DNA of 64,000 nt, taken from NCBI GenBank assembly GCA_026873275.1, contig JANTUC010000001.1, positions 2,852,001 through 2,916,000 of the forward strand, given 5' to 3'. The position numbers and the translations under genes were made by a program. Positions within the stretch are counted from its first letter, which is position 1. Every line of letters starts with the position of its first letter. The stretch is from Pseudopithomyces maydicus (Eukaryota; Ascomycota; Dothideomycetes; Pleosporales; Didymosphaeriaceae). Under the pieces are notes generated by a model. That model searched no databases. It saw only the letters and a program-made list of their open reading frames with translations, and was not told the origin of the DNA. Shown piece by piece: positions 11,491-24,627 of the stretch.

Positions 11491-12438
11491 GGTTTGCTAT
11501 GGTGGTGGTCGGTTGCGAAGTAGCAACTAGCTAGCTCGGAAGGTTTGCTGGTCGACATTGCACCTGCGCCTTTGGCACTGCTTGCCATTCATGGATCTGG
11601 TGGTAGTGGTGGTGGTGGTGGTGGTGGTGAAGCGTAGGCAGCGTGCGGCGGTGACCATGTTGATTGAAGTCGCAGGTTCAGGGCAGTCATCTTACCATGG
11701 GCAACCTTGGAACTTGAAGGATCACGGGGGAAGCTGTGATGGGGCACGTCGCCCTTGATATACAGCGTGAAGCGTCCCCGCGTAGTCATGTCGCTTTGGG
11801 AAGGAGATCACACGGGCTGGTTTTGCTGCATCACACGGTAAACACTGGCTCCGCGGTCGCTCGGAACCACTAGCTGCACGCACCCCTTTCCAGGAGTTGC
11901 TACCAGCGCTGCAGGTCCGTATGGTGAAAAGTTTGCTTTATCAGCACGGTGCAGGCGTTCGATGCCGTGGGTGCACAGCTGGAACTAATCAGCTTGCCCG
12001 GTAGATAGATGGTCGACGACAACGGCGCGCCGTGTTGCGAGGTTTGTGTCCGGATGTCGATCGCTCCTTCTCCGACAGTTGGCGTGGCTGCCATTGGCCA
12101 ATGCCGCCGCCTGTCGAACACCGGCCCAGTTGCGTAGAGATAGCGTCAACCACACGGCTTTCAACAGCAATCCAGCAGGGACAGCACACCTCCTCGTCTT
12201 CGCCATGGGCCCCATCAGCAGGCTGGCGGGAACCTACAGGGCCCGTCACATGCACTGCCCGCACAGAGCTGCCTCTTAATTATCTGCTTGCGCATGACCG
12301 AGGTCGGAACTAGACTTACTCAGGCCATCCAGGGTCTCGCCAGGTTCCTCGAATTTCTTTACTCAATATAATCCCCTCTTGCCGTCTCTTCCTCCCAGTC
12401 TGCGAATTCCTCACTCTCCCCGTGAAATACCCCCTCCC
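11491..12438. other. Divergent promoter region with a GGT microsatellite
   Basis: It separates the minus-strand coiled-coil gene from the plus-strand MFS gene. Apart from the GGT run near 11.6 kb, I see only short ORFs with biased composition and no recognised gene. Confidence 0.5.
11599..11629. repeat. GGT trinucleotide microsatellite
   Basis: Two GGT units, an AGT interruption, then seven perfect GGT units. It lies about 110 bp upstream of the start of the minus-strand coiled-coil gene, where length changes could affect transcription. Confidence 0.9.
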
Positions 12439-14399
12439 ATGTCTCTCGTGCAGCATGTGTCCCAATTGGAGGGCCAGGATCGCGAGGAAGCCTTGGTCGA
12501 CCTCTTCCTGCCGCCGCTAGAACGGGTAGAGTCTATTGCGCGTTCCGACCGCGAACGCCGCCTGTCCCTCGGCAGTGGCTTTGACGCCACGAGGACCGTA
12601 CGCCGTCTGGCGAGCTACGACTATCTACAGCAGCCAGATGACACAATTGAAGAGTACAGTGGCGGTGTGACCCAGTACAACGTCTCCACCGTCAAGCGCA
12701 TTGGTTCGTATAAAACTTCCGAATCCGTCAAACACAACCTTGCTGACTCGCCATGCAGCCCAGGTAATCACTACAGTGCTAGCTTGTTGGTTCGCAAGCG
12801 GCATCGTCTTCGGCTTCGCTGCACTCAAGCCAATTCTGATCAAGGAAGGCGTCTACCAGGACCTATGTACCCCGGAAGAGCTGGAGAGGGGCGTCGAGGT
12901 ATGCTTCGAACAGGACCTGCGACTCAACTTCTTCTTTTCGCTTGCTTCCACGACTGCCAACCTTTCTGCGCTGCCCGTGGGCTGGATGCTCGATCGACAT
13001 GGTCCCAAGTTCTGTTTCCTCTGCGGATGTCTCTGTCTCGCCGTCGGTACCATTCTCATGAGCCTTGCTTTCCAGGTTGATGAATTTGACGGCTACACCT
13101 TCGGTAACTTCTTCCTTGCTCTTGGGGGTAACTTTATCTTTCTGCCTTCCTTCCAGATTGCAAATGCCTTCCCACAATACGCAGGCTCCATTGGTACGTC
13201 ATCCCGGGAAAACGCGAGCCTTCACCTCAGCTAACCCATAACCAGTCGCCCTGGTGACAGGTGCTTTCGATGCCTCTGCAGCCGTATTTTTGTTCTTTCG
13301 CCTGATTTACGACGCTACCGATCGAGCCTTCAAGCCCCAGCATTTCTTCTTCGTCTACCTTGCTGTGCCCCTGGTAATCCTTGTCTGTCAACTCACCTTT
13401 CTGCCGACCGAAAGCTACAAGACGCCTGGTCAGCTACAAATGAAGTTAGAACATGCCGATGATGCCATGCGAGACGTGCATACCTCCGATGAGGAGTTAC
13501 CTGAAGAAGAAATCTGGAGACGACGCAAGGAGCGAAGCGCAAGACGCAGGAACCGACAGAAGAAGCTCACCAAGCTTGTCGGCTCACCTGACAGACGTAA
13601 GAAGCGCGAAGAGAGGGAGGAACACCGACAGGATACTGCTGGTGTTTGGGGCGCCCTGCACAACAAGCCAGCTAAACAACAGATGATGACACCGTGGTTT
13701 TATCTTCTCACCCTTCTTACGGTTCTGCAGATGATTCGTATGAACTACTTCATCGCCACCGTGCGAGAGCAGTATCAATACATGCTAGGGTCCATCGACC
13801 TTGCCGCGCGCATAAACGACTTTTTCGATTGGGCCCTTCCTTTGGGTGGTGTCCTCAGTACTCCCTTCTTGGGAATGCTACTTGATAATGTCAGCGTTCC
13901 CGGCGTGCTGCTTCTGATTTTGGTCATCATCTCCGTCATTGGCATCGTAGGCTCCATCTCAGCGCTCTGGGCAGGCTTTGTAAACGTGATACTGTTCGTT
14001 GCTCTTCGCCCTCTATACTATTCCGCCATGTCCGACTACGCGACCAAGGTCTTTGGCTTCGCGACCTTTGGACGCGTTTACGGAACAATCATCTTTTTCT
14101 CGGGCATCATCAATCTTTCACAAACAGGCATCGTCGCTTTGACGAAGACTACTTTCCATGGCAACCCAGTTCCTGTCAACGTCTTTCTGGCAGTCGCTGC
14201 ATTTGTCGTTGGTGTGGTGTTGGTGACTTACGTCACCGTACAGACATACCGCTTGCAAAAGAAATTGCAAGATGAAGACGCCATGACTTTTACCAACACC
14301 GACGTTGGAAGCATCATGGAGAGTCTGCTTGAAGAGGACGAGCCGCAACGCGGCTATGGCAGCATTAACCAGTCCATGGACCAGTCCTGGCACTCTTGA
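12439..14399 (+). CDS. MFS membrane transporter, FMP42/SLC43-like
   Basis: Three exons: 12439-12703, 12759-13193 and 13246-14399. The 55- and 52-nt introns leave phases consistent, giving 617 aa. About 85 hydrophilic N-terminal residues precede the first membrane helix (VITTVLACWFASGIVFGF). There are two blocks of hydrophobic helices separated by a long charged loop rich in Arg, Lys and Glu (around residues 300-390). The MFS signature GWMLDRHGPKFCF lies after helix 2. The layout and the DLCTPEELERGVEVCFEQDL loop match the fungal FMP42-like family related to SLC43 amino-acid carriers. Substrate is unknown, and location could be mitochondrial, vacuolar or plasma membrane. The start is the first ATG in frame; the frame extends upstream only with non-ATG codons. 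Confidence 0.85.
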
Positions 14400-15110
14400 A
14401 AGCGCCAAGGACACATATCAGGTATGTGGCTACGAAGATTCGGCAAAATAGCAGCAATTTTTTATCTCCAGCACTTTGTTCGGTACATCAAAAATTCTCT
14501 ACATTATTGGGTCTAGCGGCGGAGTCGGCGTTCACCATCTACTCCTTCCTTTCCAGTGTTACGGGAACCAGCCATCATCGGGTTGCATCTGAGGCGTAGC
14601 GGGATGTCTTTCGGAATTTTCGTCTCTTGTTGCCCAGTCATTTCCTTGTGGAGCGAGCGAGCGAGCGAGCATCTGTATTTGGTCTTTTCAATATCTCGTG
14701 GGCGTTCCGTGGGTATTAGCATGATCAGACTTATAGGTCTAGTGTTGGTCAGTTGGTCTGTTAATAGATGCTTCTGGTAGAAATCACAAGACATGCAACT
14801 ATTGAGTTTATGCGTGCATGTGTATAGCTCAGACTCGAGTGATCGGATATGGAGAATGGCTTTGAACATGAAAACATTTTGAGTATTTATTGCCAAACAA
14901 AGAGCAGCCTTTTCGACATGGCAATTATTATGTTTTCCAAAAGAGATAAGTAACCCAAGAGAGCAAAAAAGTCACCATTTTGTATTACACATACGCAAGA
15001 TTACATATCGCAAGCCAACCGCATCGTTGCACCGTACCAATCGTGTATACCATAAGCAGCCTTTGTCGGCATCGAAGCCTAAACCGGTACCATTATCACT
15101 GTCAAGATGC
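14400..15110. other. Intergenic between convergent genes
   Basis: 3' flanks of the FMP42-like and oxysterol-binding genes. It has a short GAGC tetranucleotide repeat at about 14651-14670. No gene or RNA recognised. Confidence 0.5.
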
Positions 15111-18100
15111 TCAGAAAATATCCTCCAAGCGTTGCTCTTCCCACTTTGTCTTCCCCTGGGCAACATCGTGCCGCACCTTCCAATACTCGTGGTTGAAATT
15201 CCAGTACTCCTCTCCTGTCGTCTCACACCTGCTCTTAGCAAACCACTTGGGCACAAACTCTTCGCCATGCATCTCTCTCTGCCTCCTCGTCGCACGCTGC
15301 TTTTCCTCAACTCGGTTCTTCTCGGTAGCTGCGAGGTCGTACTCGCCATCCTCCATTGCACGCTGGTCAGGCCGGAGACGTGTATCTGTCAGCGCGAGCA
15401 CGGGGCGTAGTTTCTCATCAACGGCATTAAGCGTAACGACGAACGGCGTGAGATTGAAGGGGATGCCCGTTGGCCGCGCGTGAGCCTGCCAAACCAGGAA
15501 AGCCTTGTTGTCGTCGTGCTTGGCATGCTTGGAACCACCCTTGTCGATGTCTGCGTCCTCGAAGCCGGGAGTGAAACGCGCGTAAATCTTGTCGTTCCAG
15601 CGACCGCCAACACTCCAGCGGACGCGACCCTCGGCATCGAGCACCTTGCCCACAACCTGGTACGCGGACGAAGCTTTCCAACCGCGCGGCTTGAAATCAA
15701 GTTGACACACTTCACCCGTCGTCCAGTTCTTGATTTCCATGAGACCATAGTTGTCGACGGTAGGGTTACCGGTGATGATTCCGATCACAGAGGAAGTAAC
15801 CTTTTTCCAGGTGTAAAGTTCCTCTTGCCCACCAGTTGCGGTTGGGCGCAGACGGAGGAACCAGGTACCGAGTGGGTTGATGTCGAAAGACTTGCCGTAG
15901 AATTTGGATTTGACGGCCGACTCGCCCTTCAAGATATCAGTGCTCTGTTGCAAGAAGGAGAACGTTACAGGCTTACATAGTAGTCCCACTTTTTGGATTC
16001 CGCATACGCGGCGCCAATGGGTGGGTGATGGCTGACCTGCTCGATGAAGAATCGGTAGCCTTTATCCGGTCGAGCATATTCGTACGTTTCGCCGAGAAGA
16101 GGGTTGAATGGTTTGGCTACACGCCCTATAGTCGAGGCGTATTCCGAAGCAGCAAAAGCAGCCACATAAAGCAGTCGCTCAGTTGAATCGGCACGTTCTG
16201 CGGCTGTGTCAAGGAGGTCTGTGTACTCCATGTCTTCAGCTACACGCTGCAGGAGCGATGTTGGCTCATTGAAGGAGACAGGGAGCGTCATCTTCGTCAT
16301 ATCTTTACCAATCATGGATTTGAGAATGCCCTAACGAATGCTTAGCTGTGTTCAAGAGGTTACACAATATCAAACATACCCAGAGCGAAATCTTCGGTCG
16401 GTCGTCATCGTCCATGGCTAGCTTTTGACGTGGCCCATTCTCGTATCCTGCAAAGCCTGTTGCAATTTCCATATGTTTACTCTCGAAGAGATCAACATTA
16501 TCAGCAGGGGTTTCTTTGGATCCATCGTCTACTGTTTGGCTAGGCAATTCAACAACTTCAACTTCACCTGCACCTACAGCATCGAAGAACTCATCATCAT
16601 CCTCCGAATCGGAATCACTCATGTCTGCGGCGATATTAGCCAGCGTCGCTTTCCTCCGCAGCGCCTGTTCGCTAGTTTGCGACTTCAGTCTCGATTGATC
16701 CTCTTCGGCTTCGACAAAATCATCGGACCCCCTAGACAGCCTCTTCTCGTCGCCAGCGTGATATTCCTCTAGGGCCTCCCGCAAAGCGCGCCTCGTCTTC
16801 CGGCGCTTGGCGTCCGCTTCACCCATTCTATTCTCGAGTTCTTCTTGTTCTCTTGCAACCTTAGCCATGCTCTCCTCCCACATTCGGCGCACATTAGCCT
16901 CCCGGTCTAATCGATATTGCCAGTAGGCATCACGATCTCGCGAAATGCGCAACAAGTCCCCTACCAGTCCTTTCAGATTGCCGACGGCCGATTCATAGGA
17001 TGAGAGCGCTTGTAACATCATTGGATCTGATATTTGTAACGTCGGGTTCTTTGATTTTTCCTGCTGCAATGCACTTGATACCTGAGCGAGAAGGTCAAGT
17101 TGGAGCCTCGCAGACTGTGCAGTGATATTGAAAGCATCTTTGTTCTGAGGCCGCATCTCGTGACTACTGGTATCATCGCCATACTCTTCGTCGTCATCTG
17201 CATCATCCACAGCAGTTGCCGTCCCAATATGACTGGTCATTTTCCCAAGATCATGGCCACCTACACTAGGGTCATAAGCACTCTCAGGGCCATCTTCGAT
17301 GACACTTTGGCCCGAACGTGAGGCGGTGTCCTGAGTAGACATAGGGACACCGAGAGAGGTTGAAGGGGCCAAGTTCCGGGAAGATGTGACTTTGGAGCTG
17401 GCAAGACTTGAATTGTCACCCTCTTTGGTTAATCGTTTGTCGAGCTGCTCAATCTTCGCTTGTTTCAACGCCTCCTGGTCCTGTTGTGTCCGCTTCACCT
17501 CTTCCCTCGCCTCATCCTTGGACCATTGAATTGCATTGTTTAGCGCCCAGTACCAGCGCTTGGCCTCCACTTCGTGGTTGGCCTTCAGATGGTATTTGAC
17601 GGAAGATTTGCCTTGAATCTCAAAACGTTGCTTGTCTTGGGGGTCCATATAGAGCTTCGCTATGCGCATGTTGATCGCACCACGGCATGCGGTCCCAGTA
17701 TCGTCTTGGTGCTTGTAGTAGCTCAGCACACCATCCTCCAAGACGAACCAGCGCAACTTGTAGCCACCTCTGTAGTTGGTCCACTTCTTCAGGTAGCCCT
17801 TCATCTCACGCGACTCTTTCGCACCCATGCCACTTTCGGGAGCCGCCCCAGCTTGCGGCCCTGCTCCCGCAAGTATGGTCTTCTCCTGTATGCCTCTTTG
17901 TGCGGCGGCCGCAGCGGGCGAACGTTTCAGTATAGCGCGGGTTCTGTCGTCCTTGGTGTAGTCTTGTGGGAGCTTGCCTTTGCGATCTCGTCGGAAGGGG
18001 TCAGCTCCGTTGAGGAGTAGTAACTGTGCCAGCTTCACATCCTTCTTCTTCGCGGCCTCGTGCAACAGGGTCCCGCCAGCTTCAACGACAACGGGGTCGG

Positions 18101-19125
18101 TCACTAGCTCTCCACCATTCACATCGAGGGTGCTCTTTATCCGTGCATCCTGTAGCAGCTTTTCCAACGAGGCCATGTCGCCGACGGCCAGCAATTGCTG
18201 GATCTTCTTCACGTTGGTGTCGATGAATATGGAACGGGCGAGCTGCAACTGTTGGAAAATATCTGGGGTACGGGCGAGGTCCAGCGGGGTCTGGCCGTTG
18301 TAGTTAGTGATGGCATCGTTTATACCTGGCTTGTCGAGCAGCATGCGCACGACGGGTGCTCGCCCGAGGGTGGCTGCAAGGTGCAGGGCCGTGTTGCCAT
18401 CGCGGTCGCGGCCGTTGATGTCGATGACCGAGTCGGGCCCGGGCGTCGCATTGGACAGGACAAATTCGATGACGGGCACCTCGGCGCACTGGATGGCCAG
18501 ATGCAGGATGGTGGTCCCCTCGTTCCTGGACGGCAGCGAGAGGGAGGTCCTGCTCTCGTCGCTGTCTGCACCGGTGGCGGCAGCTGCGCCCGAGTTGGCG
18601 TTGGCCTGCTCGCGGATGGCCTTTGAGATGGCAGCCGTGTCGCCGTTGCGGAGCGACTCGAAGACGCGGAACAGCTTCACCGACTGCTCGATGGAGGCGC
18701 CCTTTGGGGTGGGCGACAGCGGCGAGGCCTGGTACGCAGGCGACGAGGGCGAGTGTGCATTGGCGTCGTGGGTGTTGATGTTCGCCATGGTTTGAGAGAG
18801 GTGCGGGCGGTGCTTGGACGAGGTGCTTCGCGTGTGGCCCGGCAGGTGGGGGTGCGACGAGGGTTGCGAGCTGGTAACAGACGAGGCCGACGCGCTGTGT
18901 GGCAGGCTGTCGGGGTCGGCAGCGTCGTTGCGCGACGAGACTCTGCCCAGGAGGTTCTTGACGGCGCCCGACTTGGAGCGCTTGTGTCTGTATATATGTG
19001 GATCTCGTCAGCGGGTGCCCGGCGTCTCCAATTGTCGGTCGGGGATGTCGTCGATGGCGCTGCGGGGCTGACGTTGCTGCACTGTGCCGTCGTGCTTGGG
19101 AAAAGCTTGGAACTCACCCTTCCAT
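15111..19125 (-). CDS. Oxysterol-binding protein, Osh1 type (ankyrin-PH-ORD)
   Basis: Four exons on the minus strand: 19125-19118 (only 8 nt, ATGGAAGG), 18987-16380, 16330-15977 and 15926-15111. The sum is 1262 codons with consistent phase. Domain order: disordered N-terminus, ankyrin repeats (for example GNTALHLAATLGRAPVVRML and GGTLLHEAAKKKDVKLAQLL), a PH domain (GYLKKWTNYRGGYKLRWFVL, ending in an RWYWALNNAIQWS helix), a long Asp/Glu-rich linker with an FFAT-like EFFDA motif, and the lipid-binding ORD with EQVSHHPP, the family signature. It should carry sterol or PI4P between the ER (through VAP binding to FFAT) and Golgi or nucleus-vacuole contacts. The tiny first exon was chosen because GTGAGT follows ATGGAAGG and splicing gives MEGHKRSKSG in frame with an open upstream frame; starting at 18788 would drop about 69 conserved-looking residues. 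Confidence 0.92.
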
Positions 19126-19638
19126 GGCGCTGGCGGCCCCCAGGCCGAGGCTGCAGAGCGACGGGGGTTGCAGGGGCAGTGTACGGCTCACGGCTGGATA
19201 GACAGGTGCGTGCAGGCTCGCAGTGACAGAATGGCAGCGTGCCTGTGCGGCTGGATGGGGAAGAGGGGAGCTTGACGTCGCCTGTCCAGAACGGCGCGGC
19301 TAGACCTATCGCTGTGTCTGGAGACCGCCCCCTGCGGCTTGGATAAGCCCCCTAGGCCTTCTGTAGTGCATTCCCGAGCTGTCGCAATCACCTCTGCCCC
19401 GCGTGCGCGTATCCATCCATGGTACATGTTAGTCTACCTAGATACCTAGCAGTCCTGACCTGCGTCTTGCGAGCCACGCGAGCCGAACCGCCCTGGATGG
19501 CCAATCCCCACGGACCTCACAAAGTCGCACTTGGCCTGCACATTGCGTCTACTGCGTCGTTCGTTATACAAGCCTAGTCCTACAAGTCCTACAAGCCCGT
19601 GTCGCGCCTGTTTCTTATCTTTACATTGCCCGGAGGAT
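19126..19638. other. Promoter of the Osh1-type gene and 3' flank of ATP12
   Basis: No recognised gene. A short CTAGATACCTAG motif occurs at about 19437, related to the TACCTAGG repeat near 51.2 kb. Confidence 0.5.
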
Positions 19639-20774
19639 TCACGCACTTGTCCCGCCCACCAGTAACACCACACTCCCGAGCTGCCGCTTCATATCCTCCC
19701 GCTCCACGTCGTGCGTGTCTTCAACCTCCCCCCACTGGCCAATCTGCCACCGCACCTCGCTGCTGGCCGCCTCGGCCGCCTCCTCGATCCCGAAGCGGCC
19801 CGTATCAGCAGCCTTCCGCGCCGGCGCAAACGCCTCGCTCCACTCGTGAACCAGTCTGACCCCGACGAGCAAGCTCTTCGTCGCCAGCACCGCGCGTTCG
19901 AGCCCCGCGAGCTCGAAAGCCGGCACCCCGTCCAGCCAGCCGCGTATCACGTCTTTGGTCATGTCGGGCTGTGACACGGGAATGATGCTGTCCGGCTCCA
20001 GGATGGGCTTGATCTCGACACCCGGCCACACGTGCGTCGTGAGGTATGCGATGATGGGCGTGGCGAGCTTGGTCTGCGTCTCGCGGAGCGTAAGTCCGTT
20101 CTGGAGCACCTCGTTGAGCACCTGCTCGGGCGCCCAGCATAGCAGCGTGTCCGTGTCGAGATAGCGCATCATCATGCGGATGATGTCGTTGCGCACCTTT
20201 GTGTTTCCATCCGAGTCCGCCTTCTCGATGTCCTTGGCGCGGGAGGCGAGCGATGTCATGGGTATGTAGTGTGTCTTGAGCGCTTGCTGGGCGCTCACGA
20301 GGAGGTCCCATTCGAGCGCAATGGCTGTGGCCAGTTGGTGCTTGGAGGCGGGGACGGTGAGGATTTCCTTGGTGGGCGTTCGCACGGGTCTAGTGTCGAG
20401 GAATATCTGCAAGCCATCTGACTTTGGTGAGCATTGGTTGGACAATGTCAATGGAGAGCTGTACCGTCCGTCTCCTTGACGGTGACGTCCTTCCAGAAGC
20501 GCTTTGCGAGGGCACTGGTGGGCTTGTTCGGCGCGGCTCTGACCTCCTTTGCCTGCTGGAGAAGCTCGGCCTGCTTCCTCTTCCTGGCGACCCTGTCCAG
20601 GGCATCGGACGCGGATGGGGTGGGTGTCTCTGGCGGCGGCCCTGGCACCGAGGGATGGGGCAGCGGAGTGGCGCGGCGGGCTGCGGTGGTGTGCAGACAC
20701 TGATACAGCGGGCGGGAGATGCGACGGGGTGCTGCCAGGCGCAGCGAGGCCAGTGCAGGGCGGATCGACTCCAT
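19639..20774 (-). CDS. ATP12: ATP synthase F1 assembly chaperone Atp12
   Basis: Two exons: 20774-20465 and 20417-19639, with a 47-nt intron; 1089 nt give 362 aa. The N-terminus (MESIRPALASLRLAAPRRIS) is an Arg/Ala/Leu-rich mitochondrial presequence. After a Pro-rich linker comes the conserved Atp12 start (LAKRFWKDVTVKETD), then QIFLDTRPVRTPTKEILTVP and ALEWDLLVSAQQALK. Further family blocks are MTSLASRAKD, DTDTLLCWAP and WGEVEDTHDVEREDMKRQLG. In the matrix Atp12 binds the F1 alpha subunit before hexamer assembly. It shares its upstream region with the divergent Zn2Cys6 gene. Confidence 0.92.
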
Positions 20775-21265
20775 GGCAGCAATAGACGGAGCGATGGAAG
20801 GGTGACCTGGGTGACTTGGGTGACTTGACTTGGGTGGTTTGAGCGGCGACGGGTTCCTCGGCGTGAACTTTTGCTGCACGTCCCGCCGCCGCCTGCATGC
20901 GACCCGAGCGCCCTGCATCTCTCTCTCTGGGGTTCGTCAAGCTCCAGGAGCTGCTGCAGGCCATGGGTACCCACGGTAATCAGCCATCAGACGGGACGGC
21001 TTCGTAGCATCAGCGCACTCGCTCGCCGCACCGCCTCCCGCCGCATCCTCGCCCGACCATGCAACGTCTCTCCAGATCCTGCCCAGCCTGACTGCACCGC
21101 GATTCCGTCCGCCTGCCGCACTACCATCCCCCGCAAGTGCTCGCGCTCGCGCTCGCCTCTCGGCTGCCCCGCCTCTCCTCCTCCGATCCACTCTCTCCAG
21201 GCCTAGGCTCTGGCCTCGATGCAGCTCTGACGGGTGACGGCCATATCACCTCCCACGCACACTGA
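20775..21265. other. Shared divergent promoter of ATP12 and a Zn2Cys6 gene
   Basis: A 491-bp, GC- and CT-rich stretch. Near 20802-20842 there are several GTGACTTGG/GGGTGACTT units in tandem, a small imperfect direct repeat just upstream of ATP12. No other gene seen. Confidence 0.55.
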
Positions 21266-24200
21266 ATGCATCCTGCGCCTGCCACCGTCAACGCGACTGT
21301 CCCGCCCCAACCGCGGCCCATTCGCTTTGTCACCAACCATGAGGGCCCCTATGCCAAACGCCGGAGGATCAACTCGGCCTGTCTGACCTGCCGTCGCAAG
21401 AAGACGCGCTGCTCTGGTGCGTCTATGCCAAAGCCCTTGGTTGGGCATCTTGCGCTGACCATGCACAGGCGAACGGCCCATCTGTGGCACATGCACCCAG
21501 AACAAACACCAGTGCGCTGGCTACGGTGACGACCCAAGCCCGACCGATGCGACCAAGGAGGAGAGGAAGGCCGCCCGCAGAAGGAGCACCACCTCCGCCG
21601 CGCCTGCAGTCGTCGTCAAGCAGGAAGCTGCCTCCCACCCACCCCGTCCGCACCTGCCTCGCACATCCTCCACCTCCTCCCACAATGTCGACTATTCCCC
21701 GAGTCGTCGCCTGCGTCGCCCAGACGACGACGACGGTATGTGTGCTCGCAATGCGCCCTGCTTTTCAGAACCGCTAACACGCTCCAGTACACACGGAACT
21801 GACGTTGAGCACTCGCAACAGAATGCCCTATTTTCGGTACTTTGGACCAACCGCCATCATGCCAGGCTTCAAGCAAATGGTCGTTAAGGTCAGAGGAAAG
21901 CAGCATGGGACAGGCCACACTACGTCCGATCGTACGTACGGATTCCAACTACTCACAGCCACCACTAACTTACAGCTTGCAGCCGTCGAATCCTCGCCCG
22001 GCATGCCTCCCTCCGTCGGCTCACCCCCGCCGACTGAGTCTCGAACGCCCACAGAGATACCCGTCTACGACACCTCTTCCATGTCTCCCAGTCCCTTGAT
22101 CACCCACCTGTGCAAAACCTTTTTCACCCACCTCGGATGCAATTTCCCCTTCCTCCAGAAAGATCGTTTTATGCGTGACCTGGAGGAAAAGCAGGTGGAC
22201 GCCATACTTGTAGACGCCGTCTGTGCGCTCGCTGCGCGCTTTTCAAACAATCCGTTGCTGACCGGCGATTCTGGAGAAGCGAAGCAGCATGACGATAGAG
22301 AAACAATAAAGATGCACCCATCCGAGTTTGGGCAAGCTTTTGCACAGCGTGCCAAGTCTGCAATTCCAGATACGTGAGTGCATCTTAGGAGCATCAAAAT
22401 TCTAAGTACGTGCTGATGAGTTTACAGCTTTCCTTGCCCTAACGTTGCCGTCGTACAGGCTGCCGTCCTATTAGCATACGACGAATTTGGTGCGAATCGA
22501 GACTCGGGATTGTGGATGTACCTTGGCATCGCCATCCGAATGGCCCAGGACCTGGGAATGCAAACTCTCCAGGGCCTTAAGTACGAAGGGCGAGATGGTC
22601 CGACTCCCAAGTCTGTCAAGACCGACCCGTCAGCTGTGCGCGTCTCAACACCGACCGTATTTGAAGCCTTGCGCAGGGCAAGCACCATTCCAGAAGAAGA
22701 GGAGCAACGTGCAGTCGAACGGGAGAGACTGGACACATTTTGGGCCATCTTCTTTCTCGACCGAGTGGTCTCGTCAGGAACCGGTCGGCCTGTCACTCTT
22801 CGTGATCGTGACATTGAAATCTCGTTTCCTTCTTTGAACGAAGTCGACCAAGCATCGGGCTGGCCGCTGCCATTTCCTGCCCTGATACGCATCGTGCATC
22901 TTTACGGAAGAGTGACCGATGTGTTGAACAGTATCAGGGATCGATCAGATATAACCTCTGACCTCCGCTCCCAGCTCGACACGCTGGAGTACCATCTGAC
23001 TGAAATCTACCAAAATCTCTCGCCCAAGCTACATTTCAACGCTCTGAATTTCCAACATTATGTGAAGCTCAATCAAGGAACCAACTTTCTCCTTCTCCAC
23101 TGCTGGTTTCACACTTGTATCGTGTTGTTACATCAACCCACCTTATTGAAGACCTTCGAAGGCAATGCACAGCCCCTTTCAACGAATAGCAGGGATTTAT
23201 CTATGTCGTCTGCCAAGACGGTAGCTGATATACTTGCCTTTACAGACCTAATCGACACCAAAACTGGTGCGGGCAACCCGTTCACAAGGTCTGTCCAAGA
23301 ACGGCATCTTCACTGTTATGCTCGCTGACGCTTCCAGCCAACCAATCTATATCGCGGCATGTGCTTTCTTAAAAGAAACAGCTTTGCACTCGGCCAACTC
23401 ACATCCATCCTCGCGGCCTTCCAGTCCCGGGGCAGCCGAGGGTATCGAAGTCTTGAAAGTAAAGCCAATCTCGTTAGATCACATGAGTTTTGATAAGCCT
23501 CTGGTGCCTCATAATGATCGTACAACTCAATCCTTCAAGCGAGAACAAGCAATGGCTGCAAAGCATACTCTGCTTGCTTCGGCAGCAAATCAGAACTACC
23601 AATGTTGCTATCGCGCGCTACAGTCGCTAGAAACGTACTGGGCAGGCGTTAAGTATATCTTGACTGTACTAGACCAGAAGGCTAAGGGCGTCGGCGATCC
23701 ACTGCTGTACACAAGGGAGGAGATGGAAAGCGCATTAGAACAACCAAGACCGGAGCCTTCGTTTACAAGCCCAGGTTGGAGGCGAAAGCTGAGTTGGGGC
23801 ACGTACCTGACAGCACAGAACATCGAAGTCGACGCTGTGAAAGTTCCTGCTGCAATCCGCAAGGGTACCAGGACTCCAATACCAGGGTCGCCCATGAACC
23901 ATAATCAAGGTAGAATCACATCCATGAATGATTGAATAAACGCTTATAGATAGCAGCAATTGGTTGGTCACTTACGGGTACCATGGACTCGCCCTCAACG
24001 AACGTAGCCGTCATGTATACCAATGAGAACAGCAAAGGTCGCGATATAAGGCCTCTTCAACCAAAACCTGCACCTTCCACCAATGGCCAGTCATCCGTCC
24101 AGACAACTTCGTCGAACGATGTCAAATTTGAATCGCCCCAAGCTTCTGTTACGCCATTTTTGGCTTTCGATTCTAGTACTATGCCGCCTCCGCCGCTGGC

Positions 24201-24627
24201 CGCAAATCTCAATACGGTTCCAGCGCCAGACCCCGTGCTCGTGTCGGATGCCGATCTTCTACTTAATCTGCATTCTCCGTATTCTTCATCATCGCCCACC
24301 GCTAGCCGCCATCTTATACAACCTGGGTCCTTCTCAAGAAATTCCATTTCCATCCCCACCAATACAAATGTGTCATCTCAGCAGCAGCAGCAGCAGCAAG
24401 CTTCGCAAAACACGTTTTCACCAGAATTTGCAACATATCCTACCCCAACGAATCACATGTTCAGCGATATGGTCATCGACTCTCAAGACGTCGATATGTC
24501 GGTACTTGGTGCGGACATGATGCCGTGGGATCTTGAATACCTCCCACACGACGTGTTGTATCTTGGGGACGGTGCATTCAGTTTGGATATGCCAGACAAC
24601 ACTGGAACTGGCGCACCTGAAGGGTGA
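21266..24627 (+). CDS. Zn(II)2Cys6 transcription factor with fungal-specific TF domain
   Basis: Seven exons fit: 21266-21416, 21469-21735, 21788-21931, 21983-22373, 22428-23288, 23338-23909 and 23957-24627. The total is 3057 nt, 1018 aa. The first intron splits the zinc cluster; spliced, it reads CLTCRRKKTRC then CGTCTQNKHQC, the complete C6 binuclear cluster near residues 37-65. The block YFRYFGPTAIMPGFKQM is a conserved element of this regulator class. The middle homology region (fungal_trans) runs from about residue 210 to 560, including AVLLAYDEFGANRDSGLWMY and MAQDLG, and ends with the helical GRPVTLRDRDIEI part. The C-terminus holds a seven-residue Gln run and an acidic tail likely to activate transcription. 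The intron 21932-21982 is 51 nt and in frame, so it is inferred from its splice sites and CTAAC branch point only. Target genes are unknown. Confidence 0.87.
24379..24399 (+). repeat. Coding CAG repeat (polyglutamine)
   Basis: Six CAG codons and one CAA encode seven glutamines in the C-terminal part of the large Zn2Cys6 regulator. Confidence 0.9.

Noticed and set aside
14651..14670. GAGC repeat as a regulatory element
   Set aside because: A simple short tetranucleotide run in a 3' flank; nothing suggests function.
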